Assembly (NCBI GenBank): GCA_046717125.1
Contig: JBKJVQ010000277.1
Location: forward strand, 1-32,982
DNA length: 32,982 nt
Source of the DNA: JBKJVQ01 sp046717125
GTDB taxonomy: Bacteria; Pseudomonadota; Alphaproteobacteria; Rhizobiales; Methyloligellaceae
Reading direction: 5' to 3'
Shown: one piece after another, positions 1 through 7,645 of the stretch
Layout: the number at the start of each line of letters is the position of its first letter
Position numbering within the stretch: the first letter of the stretch is position 1
The notes under the pieces: generated by a model
The model's database searches: none
The model's input: the letters and a program-made list of their open reading frames with translations, nothing else
What the model was told of the DNA's origin: nothing
Program-made: the position numbers and the translations under genes

Positions 1-1
1 C

Positions 2-1519
2 ATCTACGGGCTCGACCGCGTCCAGGCGGGCGAAATGGTCGAATTCGCCAACGGCACGCGCGGCATGGCGCTGAACCTCGAAGCCGACAATGTCGGTGTC
101 GTGATCTTCGGGTCCGACCAGCAGATTAAGGAAGGCGACATCGTCAAGCGCACGGGCGCGATCGTCGAGGTGCCGGTCGGCAAGGGGTTGCTTGGCCGCG
201 TGGTCGACGCGCTCGGCAATCCGATCGACGGCAAGGGCCCGATCGAGTCGACCGAGATGCGCCGTGTGGACGTGAAGGCCCCCGGCATCATTCCGCGCCG
301 CTCCGTGCACGAACCCATGGCGACTGGCATCAAGGCGATCGACGCGCTGATCCCGATCGGCCGCGGCCAGCGCGAACTCATCATTGGCGACCGCCAGACC
401 GGCAAGACCGCCATCATCCTCGATACGATCCTGAACCAGAAGCCGATCAACGAGGGCGACGACGAGAAGGCGAAGCTCTATTGCATCTATGTCGCCATCG
501 GGCAGAAGCGCTCGACCGTCGCCCAGTTCGTGAAGGTGCTCGAAGAGCGCGGCGCGCTCCCCTATTCGATCATCGTCGCCGCGACTGCGTCGGATCCTGC
601 GCCGATGCAGTTCCTCGCGCCTTTCTCAGGCTGCGCCATGGGCGAATATTTCCGCGACAACGGCATGCATGCGGTGATCGCCTATGACGATCTGTCGAAG
701 CAGGCCGTCGCCTATCGCCAGATGTCGCTGCTGCTGCGCCGTCCGCCGGGACGCGAGGCCTATCCGGGCGACGTGTTCTACCTCCATTCCCGCCTGCTCG
801 AGCGCGCGGCAAAGATGAACGAGGACAACGGCTCTGGCTCGCTGACGGCGCTGCCCGTGATCGAGACTCAGGCGAACGACGTGTCCGCTTATATCCCGAC
901 CAACGTGATCTCGATCACCGACGGCCAGATATTCCTTGAGACCGACCTGTTCTATCAGGGCATCCGCCCGGCCGTGAACGTGGGCCTGTCGGTGTCGCGC
1001 GTGGGTTCCTCGGCGCAGATCAAGGCGATGAAGCAGGTGGCCGGCAAGATCAAGGGCGAGCTTGCGCAGTATCGCGAAATGGCGGCCTTCGCGCAGTTCG
1101 GCTCCGACCTCGACGCGACCACGCAGCGCCTGCTCAATCGCGGTGCGCGGCTGACCGAACTCCTCAAGCAGCCGCAATTCTCGCCGCTTAAGGTCGAGGA
1201 GCAGGTGGTCGTGATCTATGCCGGCGTGAACGGCTATCTCGACAAGCTCGCGGTCTCGGACGTCGGCCGCTTCGAGTCCGAGCTGCTGCGCAACTTCCGC
1301 GACCAGCACAAAGACCTTCTCGATACGATCCGCACCGAGAAGGAGCTGAAAGAGGGCACGATGGAGAAGCTGAAATCGGCGGTCGAGTCGTTCTCAAAAT
1401 TTTTCTCGCCGACGAAGTCGGAAGCCGCGCTTGCGGGCAAGGACAAGCCTGCGGCGAAAGGCAAGGCGGACAAAGCCAAAGACAAGAGCGCGGAGCGCAA
1501 GCTGGAGAAGGCGAGCTAA
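2..1519 (+). CDS. atpA: ATP synthase F1 subunit alpha, 5' truncated by window edge
   Basis: This is the alpha subunit of the F1 sector of the proton ATP synthase, a non-catalytic nucleotide-binding partner of beta. The reading frame is open from base 2 (IYGLDRVQAGEMVEF), so about 40 N-terminal residues lie upstream; the ATG at 35 is internal. Visible signatures are the P-loop GDRQTGKT near base 382 and the following conserved stretch GQKRSTVAQ. Alphaproteobacterial alpha subunits normally end near the sequence corresponding to SAVESFSKFF; here about 36 further residues follow, almost all Lys, Ala, Asp, Glu and Ser (from SPTKSEAA to the terminal KLEKAS). atpG starts 5 bases after the stop. Identity is certain; the tail is unusual. 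Confidence 0.97.
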   Translation: MYGLDRVQAGEMVEFANGTRGMALNLEADNVGVVIFGSDQQIKEGDIVKRTGAIVEVPVGKGLLGRVVDALGNPIDGKGPIESTEMRRVDVKAPGIIPRRSVHEPMATGIKAIDALIPIGRGQRELIIGDRQTGKTAIILDTILNQKPINEGDDEKAKLYCIYVAIGQKRSTVAQFVKVLEERGALPYSIIVAATASDPAPMQFLAPFSGCAMGEYFRDNGMHAVIAYDDLSKQAVAYRQMSLLLRRPPGREAYPGDVFYLHSRLLERAAKMNEDNGSGSLTALPVIETQANDVSAYIPTNVISITDGQIFLETDLFYQGIRPAVNVGLSVSRVGSSAQIKAMKQVAGKIKGELAQYREMAAFAQFGSDLDATTQRLLNRGARLTELLKQPQFSPLKVEEQVVVIYAGVNGYLDKLAVSDVGRFESELLRNFRDQHKDLLDTIRTEKELKEGTMEKLKSAVESFSKFFSPTKSEAALAGKDKPAAKGKADKAKDKSAERKLEKAS

Positions 1520-1524
1520 CTCCC

Positions 1525-2418
1525 ATGGCCTCCCTCAAGGAGCTGCGCAACCGCATCGCCTCTGTGAAGGCGACGCAAAAGATCACCAAGGCCATGCAGA
1601 TGGTCGCGGCGGCAAAGCTGCGCCGTGCGCAGATGGCGGCGGAGGCCGCGCGCCCCTATGCCGAACGCATGGAGTTTGTGCTTGGCACGCTCGCCCGGGC
1701 GCTGAAGGACATGGACGGCGCGCCGCCCTTGATGGTCGGGACCGGCGAAGACAGGACGCATCTCCTCATTGTCGCCACCGGCGACCGCGGCCTGTGCGGT
1801 GCCTTCAACACCACCATTGTGCGTCTCGCGCGCCTGCACATCCAGCAGCTCCTCGCCGACGGCAAGGAGGTCAAGGTCTTCTGTGTCGGCCGCAAGGGCT
1901 ATGACATGCTCCGGCGCACGCATCGCGACCGGATCATCGAACTTGTCGACATGAAGAGCGTCCGGCGGCTGGGCTTCTCCGACGCGCACGCCATCGCCGA
2001 TCAGATTCTGAAGCTGTTCGAAGCGGGCGAGTTCGATGTCGCGACGCTGTTTTTTGCGCGCTTCAAGTCTGTCATCGCGCAGGTCCCAACCGCGCTGCAG
2101 CTTATCCCCGCGACCTTCCCGGAGACCGAAGACCAGCCGGATGAAGATTCCGCGGGCGCGCAGGCGGTTTACGAATACGAGCCCGACGAAGCCGACATCA
2201 TGGGCGATCTCCTGCCGCTCAACATCGCGACCCAGATCTTCCGTGCGCTGCTCGAAAACGCCGCGTCCGAGCAGGGCGCGCGCATGAGCGCGATGGACAG
2301 CGCGACGCGTAACGCGGGCGAGATGATCGACAAGCTGACGATGAGCTACAACCGCACGCGCCAAGCCATGATCACGAAGGAACTGATCGAGATTATTTCG
2401 GGCGCGGAAGCGCTCTGA
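1525..2418 (+). CDS. atpG: ATP synthase F1 subunit gamma
   Basis: Central rotor-shaft subunit of F1. The 297-residue product has the typical N-terminal helix (MASLKELRNRIASVKATQKI, then TKAMQMVAAAKLRRA), the Rossmann-like middle part (VATGDRGLCGAFN near residues 80-95) and the C-terminal helix ending in ITKELIEIISGAEAL, which together form the coiled coil inside the alpha3beta3 ring. Length matches the family. The ATG at 1525 follows the atpA stop by 5 bases, with a purine-rich stretch (GGAGAAGGCGAG) inside the end of atpA as the likely ribosome site, so translation is probably coupled. No anomaly seen. Confidence 0.97.
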   Translation: MASLKELRNRIASVKATQKITKAMQMVAAAKLRRAQMAAEAARPYAERMEFVLGTLARALKDMDGAPPLMVGTGEDRTHLLIVATGDRGLCGAFNTTIVRLARLHIQQLLADGKEVKVFCVGRKGYDMLRRTHRDRIIELVDMKSVRRLGFSDAHAIADQILKLFEAGEFDVATLFFARFKSVIAQVPTALQLIPATFPETEDQPDEDSAGAQAVYEYEPDEADIMGDLLPLNIATQIFRALLENAASEQGARMSAMDSATRNAGEMIDKLTMSYNRTRQAMITKELIEIISGAEAL

Positions 2419-2444
2419 CCGGACGAGACGAGAGGAAGAACAGC

Positions 2445-3956
2445 ATGGCCCGTAAACCCGCCAGCGAGACGGCTGCCAAGACGGCCGAGAAGCCAGCCGC
2501 CAAGGCCTCGGACAAGCCAAGCGCTCCGGCAAAGAAGGCGAATCTGCCGACCGGGCGCATCCGTCAGGTCACGGGCGCCGTGGTCGACGTGCAGTTCGGC
2601 GAGCAATTGCCCGAGATCCTGAACGCTCTGGAGACGGACAATCAGGGCAACCGGCTCGTGCTCGAAGTTGCGCAGCATCTCGGCGAGAACACGGTGCGCA
2701 CCATCGCCATGGATTCGACCGAAGGCCTCGTGCGCGGGCAGGACGTGCGCGACACGGGCCAGCCGATTGCGGTGCCGGTCGGTGCGGAGACCTTGGGTCG
2801 CATTATGAACGTGATCGGCGAGCCGATCGACGAGGCCGGACCGATCAAGGGCGAGGACAGGCGTCCGATCCACGCGCCCGCGCCGGACTATGTCGATCAG
2901 TCGACGGAAGCGGAAATTCTCATCACCGGCATCAAGGTCGTGGACCTCCTCGCCCCTTACGCCAAGGGCGGCAAGGTCGGCCTGTTCGGCGGCGCGGGCG
3001 TCGGCAAGACGGTGCTGATCCAGGAGCTGATCAACAATGTCGCCAAGGCGCACGGCGGCTATTCGGTGTTCGCCGGCGTCGGCGAGCGTACGCGCGAAGG
3101 CAACGATCTCTATCACGAGTTCATCGACTCGGGCGTGAACAAGAAGGGCGGCGGCGAGGGCTCCAAATGCGCCCTCGTGTTCGGGCAGATGAACGAACCG
3201 CCGGGCGCGCGGGCGCGCGTCGGCCTCACCGGCCTGACCGTCGCGGAATATTTCCGCGATCAGGGCCAGGACGTTCTGTTTTTCGTCGACAATATTTTCC
3301 GCTTCACGCAGGCGGGCTCCGAAGTGTCGGCGCTGCTTGGCCGCATCCCCTCCGCCGTGGGCTACCAGCCGACGCTCGCGACCGACATGGGCGCGCTGCA
3401 GGAACGCATCACGACGACGCAGAAGGGTTCGATCACATCGGTGCAGGCGATCTACGTGCCGGCCGACGATCTGACCGACCCCGCGCCGGCCGCGTCGTTC
3501 GCACATCTGGACGCGACGACCGTGCTGTCGCGCGCGATCTCCGAGAAGGGCATCTACCCTGCCGTCGATCCGCTTGACTCAACTTCGCGCATGCTGACCC
3601 CCGACGTAGTGGGCGAGGAACATTATCAGGTCGCCCGCGAGGTGCAGCAGATCCTGCAGCGTTACAAGTCGCTGCAGGACATTATCGCCATTCTCGGCAT
3701 GGACGAGCTGTCGGAAGAGGACAAGGTAACGGTCGCGCGGGCCCGCAAGATCGAGAGCTTCCTCTCGCAACCTTTCTTCGTCGCCGAAGTCTTTACCGGC
3801 GCGCCGGGGAAGTTTGTCGACCTCGCCGACACGATCAAGGGCTTCGCCGGCTTGTGCAAAGGCGATTACGACCATCTGCCCGAGGCGGCGTTCTACATGG
3901 TCGGTTCGATCGAGGAAGCCGTCGAGAAGGCCGAGAAATTGGCCGCTGATGCTTAG
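2445..3956 (+). CDS. atpD: ATP synthase F1 subunit beta, with Lys/Ala-rich N-terminal extension
   Basis: Catalytic subunit of F1. The 503-residue product has the P-loop GGAGVGKT at residues 182-189, the GERTREGNDLYHE stretch, DNIFRFTQAGSEVSALLGR, and the DELSEED motif near residue 420 that contacts gamma and epsilon. Residues 1 to about 33 (MARKPASETAAKTAEK and on to KKAN) are a low-complexity Ala/Lys/Pro/Ser extension before the normal start of the beta barrel (GRIRQVTGAVVDVQF). Similar extensions are known on AtpD of Brucella and other Hyphomicrobiales, which supports the order-level assignment. The start at 2445 follows GAGAGGAAGAACAGC, a good ribosome site. The gene ends 9 bases before the next ORF. 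Confidence 0.97.
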   Translation: MARKPASETAAKTAEKPAAKASDKPSAPAKKANLPTGRIRQVTGAVVDVQFGEQLPEILNALETDNQGNRLVLEVAQHLGENTVRTIAMDSTEGLVRGQDVRDTGQPIAVPVGAETLGRIMNVIGEPIDEAGPIKGEDRRPIHAPAPDYVDQSTEAEILITGIKVVDLLAPYAKGGKVGLFGGAGVGKTVLIQELINNVAKAHGGYSVFAGVGERTREGNDLYHEFIDSGVNKKGGGEGSKCALVFGQMNEPPGARARVGLTGLTVAEYFRDQGQDVLFFVDNIFRFTQAGSEVSALLGRIPSAVGYQPTLATDMGALQERITTTQKGSITSVQAIYVPADDLTDPAPAASFAHLDATTVLSRAISEKGIYPAVDPLDSTSRMLTPDVVGEEHYQVAREVQQILQRYKSLQDIIAILGMDELSEEDKVTVARARKIESFLSQPFFVAEVFTGAPGKFVDLADTIKGFAGLCKGDYDHLPEAAFYMVGSIEEAVEKAEKLAADA

Positions 3957-3965
3957 AGACCGGCC

Positions 3966-4211
3966 ATGAACATGAAAATCGGGCTGCTGCTGATCGGCCT
4001 CGTCGCCGGCGGGCTGGTCGGCTACGTCACCCGTCCCGAGGCCGCGGAGATCAAGCTCGGCCCGGTCGAGATCGAGGTGCGCGGCAACGATGCGGCGTCG
4101 AGCGACGATCCTTTGACCGGCGGCCAGTTGCGCGACATCGCGATCTGCGCGGGCATCGGCGCGCTGGCGGGTCTGGGCCTCGGCTTCGTCGCCGACCAGC
4201 GGCGGACCTAA
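3966..4211 (+). CDS. Unrecognised 81-aa two-helix membrane protein between atpD and atpC
   Basis: I do not recognise this protein. It lies in the 267-base space between atpD and atpC, starts 9 bases after the atpD stop and ends 12 bases before the atpC GTG. Two Gly-rich hydrophobic segments are visible: residues about 4-22 (IGLLLIGLVAGGLVGYVT) and about 57-76 (IAICAGIGALAGLGLGFVAD). A charged linker of about 33 residues (EAAEIKLGPVEIEVRGNDAA) joins them, so both ends would face the same side. The tail is DQRRT. A second in-frame ATG at 3972 could also be the start. Tight spacing on both sides and same-strand position suggest it is co-transcribed with F1 genes; a role in ATP synthase assembly or anchoring is only a guess. 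Confidence 0.7.
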   Translation: MNMKIGLLLIGLVAGGLVGYVTRPEAAEIKLGPVEIEVRGNDAASSDDPLTGGQLRDIAICAGIGALAGLGLGFVADQRRT

Positions 4212-4223
4212 GGGAGAAGTATC

Positions 4224-4619
4224 GTGGAGCCATTCCGGTTCGAACTCGTATCGCCCGAGAGCCTGCTCGTCTCCGAGGATGTCGAGCAGGTCGTCGTTCC
4301 GGGCTCCGAGGGCGATTTCACGGTGCTGGTCAAGCACGCGCCGGTGCTGTCGACGCTGCGGCCGGGCGTTCTCGATGTCACCTATCCGGGCGGCCGGTCA
4401 CAGCGCTTTTTTGTGCGCGCAGGCTTTGCGGAGGTCGGGCCCGACCATCTGACCGTGCTGGCCGAGCTTGCGGTCGACATGCAGGAGTTCGACCGCGATT
4501 TCCTGGCGCAACACATCAAGGACGCCGAGGAGCGGGTCTCCGCCGCACAGGAAGACCACGTGCGCGACAAGGCCGAGACGGCGCTCGAACAGTTGCGTTC
4601 GATCCAGAATTTGGTGTGA
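4224..4619 (+). CDS. atpC: ATP synthase F1 subunit epsilon
   Basis: Epsilon subunit, which joins the rotor shaft to the c-ring and can inhibit ATP hydrolysis. The 131 residues contain the N-terminal beta-sandwich domain (FRFELVSPESLLVSEDVEQVVVPGSEGDFTVL, with the GxxGxxTVL-like turn) and a C-terminal helical part (residues about 90-131, AQHIKDAEERVSAAQEDHV). Start is GTG at 4224, chosen because AGGGAGAAG at 4211-4219 gives ideal spacing and no upstream in-frame ATG fits. It closes the operon; no clear intrinsic terminator is visible in the 149 bases that follow. Confidence 0.95.
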   Translation: MEPFRFELVSPESLLVSEDVEQVVVPGSEGDFTVLVKHAPVLSTLRPGVLDVTYPGGRSQRFFVRAGFAEVGPDHLTVLAELAVDMQEFDRDFLAQHIKDAEERVSAAQEDHVRDKAETALEQLRSIQNLV

Positions 4620-4768
4620 TTGCACGCCAACGATTCGCCCCATTCCGCTGTTCACGTCGCCGCAGCCTGATCGTACCCACTTCGCGTCCTCGCGGCCGAA
4701 GCAGAAAAGCGATCGGATGCAACGATTTACCTTTACGCGCGGCACAAAACGGACGCTGGAGTTGATGC

Positions 4769-7117
4769 ATGCATAGCCCGCCGCGGCCAGGGGAGCGCGT
4801 GTCGCTGAGCTTCGGGCTCGAGCGGCTCGGCCTTGTCGCGATACGCTGGCCGGTTGCGGTGGCGCTCGTCCTGTTCGCCGTCACCGTGGCGGCGTTGTTC
4901 GGCATCACCAAGCTGCGCGTCGACGACAGCCTGTCCGAACTGTTCCGCTCCGAGAGCGCCGAATTCCGCAATTACGAGACGCTGTCGCGGCGATTCCCTT
5001 CAGCCGAATACGACGTGCTGGTCGTCATTGAGGGCAAACAACTGCTGGAGCGTGACTCGCTCGAAGCGCTGCGCAACACCGTTCTCGAATTGCAGTTCAT
5101 CGAGGCCAAGCGCGGCCTGATCTCGATGTTCGACGCGCGCGAGGCGCCGACGCCCGACACCATTCCGGGGCCGCTGTTCCCGTCCGACCTGCCGCAGGGC
5201 GAGGCATACGGCCAGCTCATCGAGCGCGTGCGCACGAACGAAATCATCCAGGGCAAACTCCTGTCGGAGGACGGAACGCTCGCCCTGATCGTGATCGCGT
5301 TGAAGCCCGAAGTCGTCGCCAGCGCCGGGCTGAAGCAGGTCGTCGGCGAAATCGAGGAAACGGCGAAGCGCGAACTCGGACCGACCGGCCTTCACGTCCA
5401 CCTATCCGGCGCGCCAGTCATGCAGCTTGAGATCCGCAACACGGTCGAGCGCGACAGCCTCCTCTATAACGGCCTTGGGTTCCTTGCCGGCGTCGGCATC
5501 GCGATCGTTTTCTTCCGGCGCTTTTCGCTGATGGCGATCGCCGCGCTGCCGCCCATCATCGCCATCATCTGGTCGCTCGGCCTGTTCGGCTGGATCGGAT
5601 TCAAGCTGAATCTGTTCCTGAACGTGATGTCGCCGCTGATCATGGTGCTCGGCTTCTCCGACTCGATGCAGCTCACCGTCGCCATGCGCGAACGACTGCT
5701 CGCGGGCGACAGCGTACCGACCGCTTTGCGCCATGCGATTATGGTGGTCGGCCCGGCGGTCGTGATCGCGACCGCGACGGCGGCCGTCTCGTTCATCGCG
5801 CTGCTGTTCGCAGATTCAGCCCTCATTACGACCTTCGGCGTCGCGGGCGCGATGTCGACAGTCCTCGCCTATATCGCCAGCATCCTGTTCGTGCCGCTGC
5901 TCACGCTGGCGCTGGTGCGTGAGGGCTCGGTCGCGCCTGGATCCGGCGCGAATATGGACGGTGCGATGGGCGTTCTGAAGCGCATCTGCGCCGTGATCGC
6001 GTCGAATTCGGTGCGTCGGCCGGCGCTGATCGTCAGTCTGGGCATCGGTTTCGTCATTCTGTTTGGCCTCGCCTATTCGAGCCTCTCGCCGCGCTACCGG
6101 CTTGCCGATCAGGTGCCCGACCGGGAGCAGGCGCTCTCCGCCAGCGAAAGCCTCGATGAGAAGCTGACCGGCTCCAATCCGATCGATGTCATGATCGAAT
6201 GGCCGAGGGATATCGACCTGTACGATCCGAAAATCATCGACGCGATCGGCGCGGTGCATGCGGTGGTCGAAAAGCAGAACGGCATCGGCAATGTCTGGTC
6301 GATCGAGACACTGCGCCGCTGGATCGCCCAGCGCGGCGAGGCGGGCCCGTCGGTGCTGCAATCCTATGTCGATGTTCTGCCTGAATATCTGACGCAGCGC
6401 TTCATCGCGCGGCCGGAGCATTCCGCCGTGGTTTCGGGGCGCACCCGCGACATCGACGCGTCCGAGCTTCTGCCCCTGGTGAACCGGCTGGAAGAAGCGC
6501 TCGCGCCGGTTCGCAGCGCCAACCCGGACATGAACATCGCCGTCACGGGCCTGTCGGCCATAGCGGCGCGCAACAGTGCCGAGATGATCGGCAAGCTGAG
6601 CGCCGGGCTGACGTCGGAGATTGCGTTCATCTGCCTCTTCATGGGCCTCGCTTTCCGCTCGGTTCTGGTGACGTTTGCTTCGATCGTGCCAAATCTGCTC
6701 CCCGTGCTTGCGGCAGGCGCGCTTCTGGCCGTGACCGGGGCGGGCATGCAGTTCGCCTCGATCGTCGCGCTGACGGTCGCGTTCGGCCTGTCACTGAACG
6801 CCGGCGTGCACTATTTCAACCGCCTGCGGCTCGAAACGCGCGACGACGAAGACCCGGCCGCCGGCGTCGAGCGGGCCACGGTCCTGATCGGGCCAGCGCT
6901 GATCCTGACATCGCTCGTGCTGGCCTGCGGTCTCGGGGTGACGATGCTGTCCGACCTGCCCTCCTTGCGGCTGTTCGGACAAGTCGCGACCGTGACGCTG
7001 CTCGCCGCCCTGATCGGCGATCTCGTTTTCCTGCCGGCGATCGTGCTCCTGCTGCGCCGTGCGGCTGCGAAGATGGGCTGGGGCGGACACCGCCGGCCGG
7101 CCAACGAGCCGGCGTAG
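4769..7117 (+). CDS. RND-superfamily (MMPL-type) membrane transporter
   Basis: A 782-residue polytopic protein of the RND superfamily, MMPL/sterol-sensing-like class. The layout is TM1 at about 23-46, a large extracytoplasmic loop (about 47-225), a bundle of membrane helices at about 230-380 (including LGFSDSMQLTVAMRERL, typical of MMPL helix 4), TM7 near 412-436, a second loop, and a last bundle at about 610-765 with the matching NAGVHYFNRLRLE segment. The internal duplication is the family hallmark. Hopanoid transporter HpnN belongs to the same class but is longer, so I assign no substrate. ATG 4769 is used; GTG 4799, preceded by GGGGAGCG, is an alternative that drops 10 residues. No adaptor or outer-membrane partner gene is adjacent. 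It ends 14 bases from the convergent rppH. Confidence 0.85.
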   Translation: MHSPPRPGERVSLSFGLERLGLVAIRWPVAVALVLFAVTVAALFGITKLRVDDSLSELFRSESAEFRNYETLSRRFPSAEYDVLVVIEGKQLLERDSLEALRNTVLELQFIEAKRGLISMFDAREAPTPDTIPGPLFPSDLPQGEAYGQLIERVRTNEIIQGKLLSEDGTLALIVIALKPEVVASAGLKQVVGEIEETAKRELGPTGLHVHLSGAPVMQLEIRNTVERDSLLYNGLGFLAGVGIAIVFFRRFSLMAIAALPPIIAIIWSLGLFGWIGFKLNLFLNVMSPLIMVLGFSDSMQLTVAMRERLLAGDSVPTALRHAIMVVGPAVVIATATAAVSFIALLFADSALITTFGVAGAMSTVLAYIASILFVPLLTLALVREGSVAPGSGANMDGAMGVLKRICAVIASNSVRRPALIVSLGIGFVILFGLAYSSLSPRYRLADQVPDREQALSASESLDEKLTGSNPIDVMIEWPRDIDLYDPKIIDAIGAVHAVVEKQNGIGNVWSIETLRRWIAQRGEAGPSVLQSYVDVLPEYLTQRFIARPEHSAVVSGRTRDIDASELLPLVNRLEEALAPVRSANPDMNIAVTGLSAIAARNSAEMIGKLSAGLTSEIAFICLFMGLAFRSVLVTFASIVPNLLPVLAAGALLAVTGAGMQFASIVALTVAFGLSLNAGVHYFNRLRLETRDDEDPAAGVERATVLIGPALILTSLVLACGLGVTMLSDLPSLRLFGQVATVTLLAALIGDLVFLPAIVLLLRRAAAKMGWGGHRRPANEPA

Positions 7118-7131
7118 TCTAAACCTTCGCC

Positions 7132-7629
7132 TCAGAGCAGCGGAGAGAACTCCGCGATCACCGCCTTGTAGACGAGGCGTTTGAACGGCACGACCAGGTG
7201 CGGCAACTCGTCCAGCGAAGCCCAGCGCCACTGATCGAATTCCTGCTTGTGGCCCGGCCGATCAAGCACGATCTCGCCGTCCTCGCCCTCGAAGCGGAGC
7301 AGGAACCACGTCTGCTCCTGGCCGCGATAGCGGCCTTTCCAGACGCGTCCGACGAGATCGGATGGCAGGTCGTATTTGTGCAGCACCTGCGACTGCGCGA
7401 CGACCTTCGCCGAACGCACCCCTGTCTCCTCGTGCAGTTCGCGCATGACCGCGTCCCGGGCGGTCTCGCCTCTATCGATCCCGCCCTGCGGCATCTGCCA
7501 CCAATGACCGGCGCTCTCCGATGTTGGACCGCGATCCGCCCTGCGGCCAATGAAGATGCGGCGGTCCCGGTTCACCAGCATCAGGCCGACACAGGCGCGG
7601 TAAGGCAGGACAGGCGCAAGATCATTCAT
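7132..7629 (-). CDS. rppH: RNA pyrophosphohydrolase (Nudix)
   Basis: Removes pyrophosphate from the 5' end of mRNA and so opens transcripts to decay; in alphaproteobacteria the family has also been called dinucleoside polyphosphate hydrolase (IalA/NudH). The 165-residue product carries a full Nudix box at residues about 49-71 (GGIDRGETARDAVMRELHEE, then TGV) with all Glu ligands present, and the RppH-typical WWQMPQGG and WKGRYRGQEQTWF segments. The frame stays open for 74 codons upstream, but those overlap the deacetylase gene; ATG 7629 (MNDLAPVLPYR) matches family starts. It sits 16 bases after the yibQ-like gene and is last in the long minus-strand block. Confidence 0.93.
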   Translation of the reverse strand: MNDLAPVLPYRACVGLMLVNRDRRIFIGRRADRGPTSESAGHWWQMPQGGIDRGETARDAVMRELHEETGVRSAKVVAQSQVLHKYDLPSDLVGRVWKGRYRGQEQTWFLLRFEGEDGEIVLDRPGHKQEFDQWRWASLDELPHLVVPFKRLVYKAVIAEFSPLL

Positions 7630-7645
7630 GATGGGGTGCGGCCGA

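Noticed and set aside
2346..3506. Minus-strand 386-aa open frame opposite atpD
   Set aside because: Shadow of atpD with biased Arg/His content and no domain signature.
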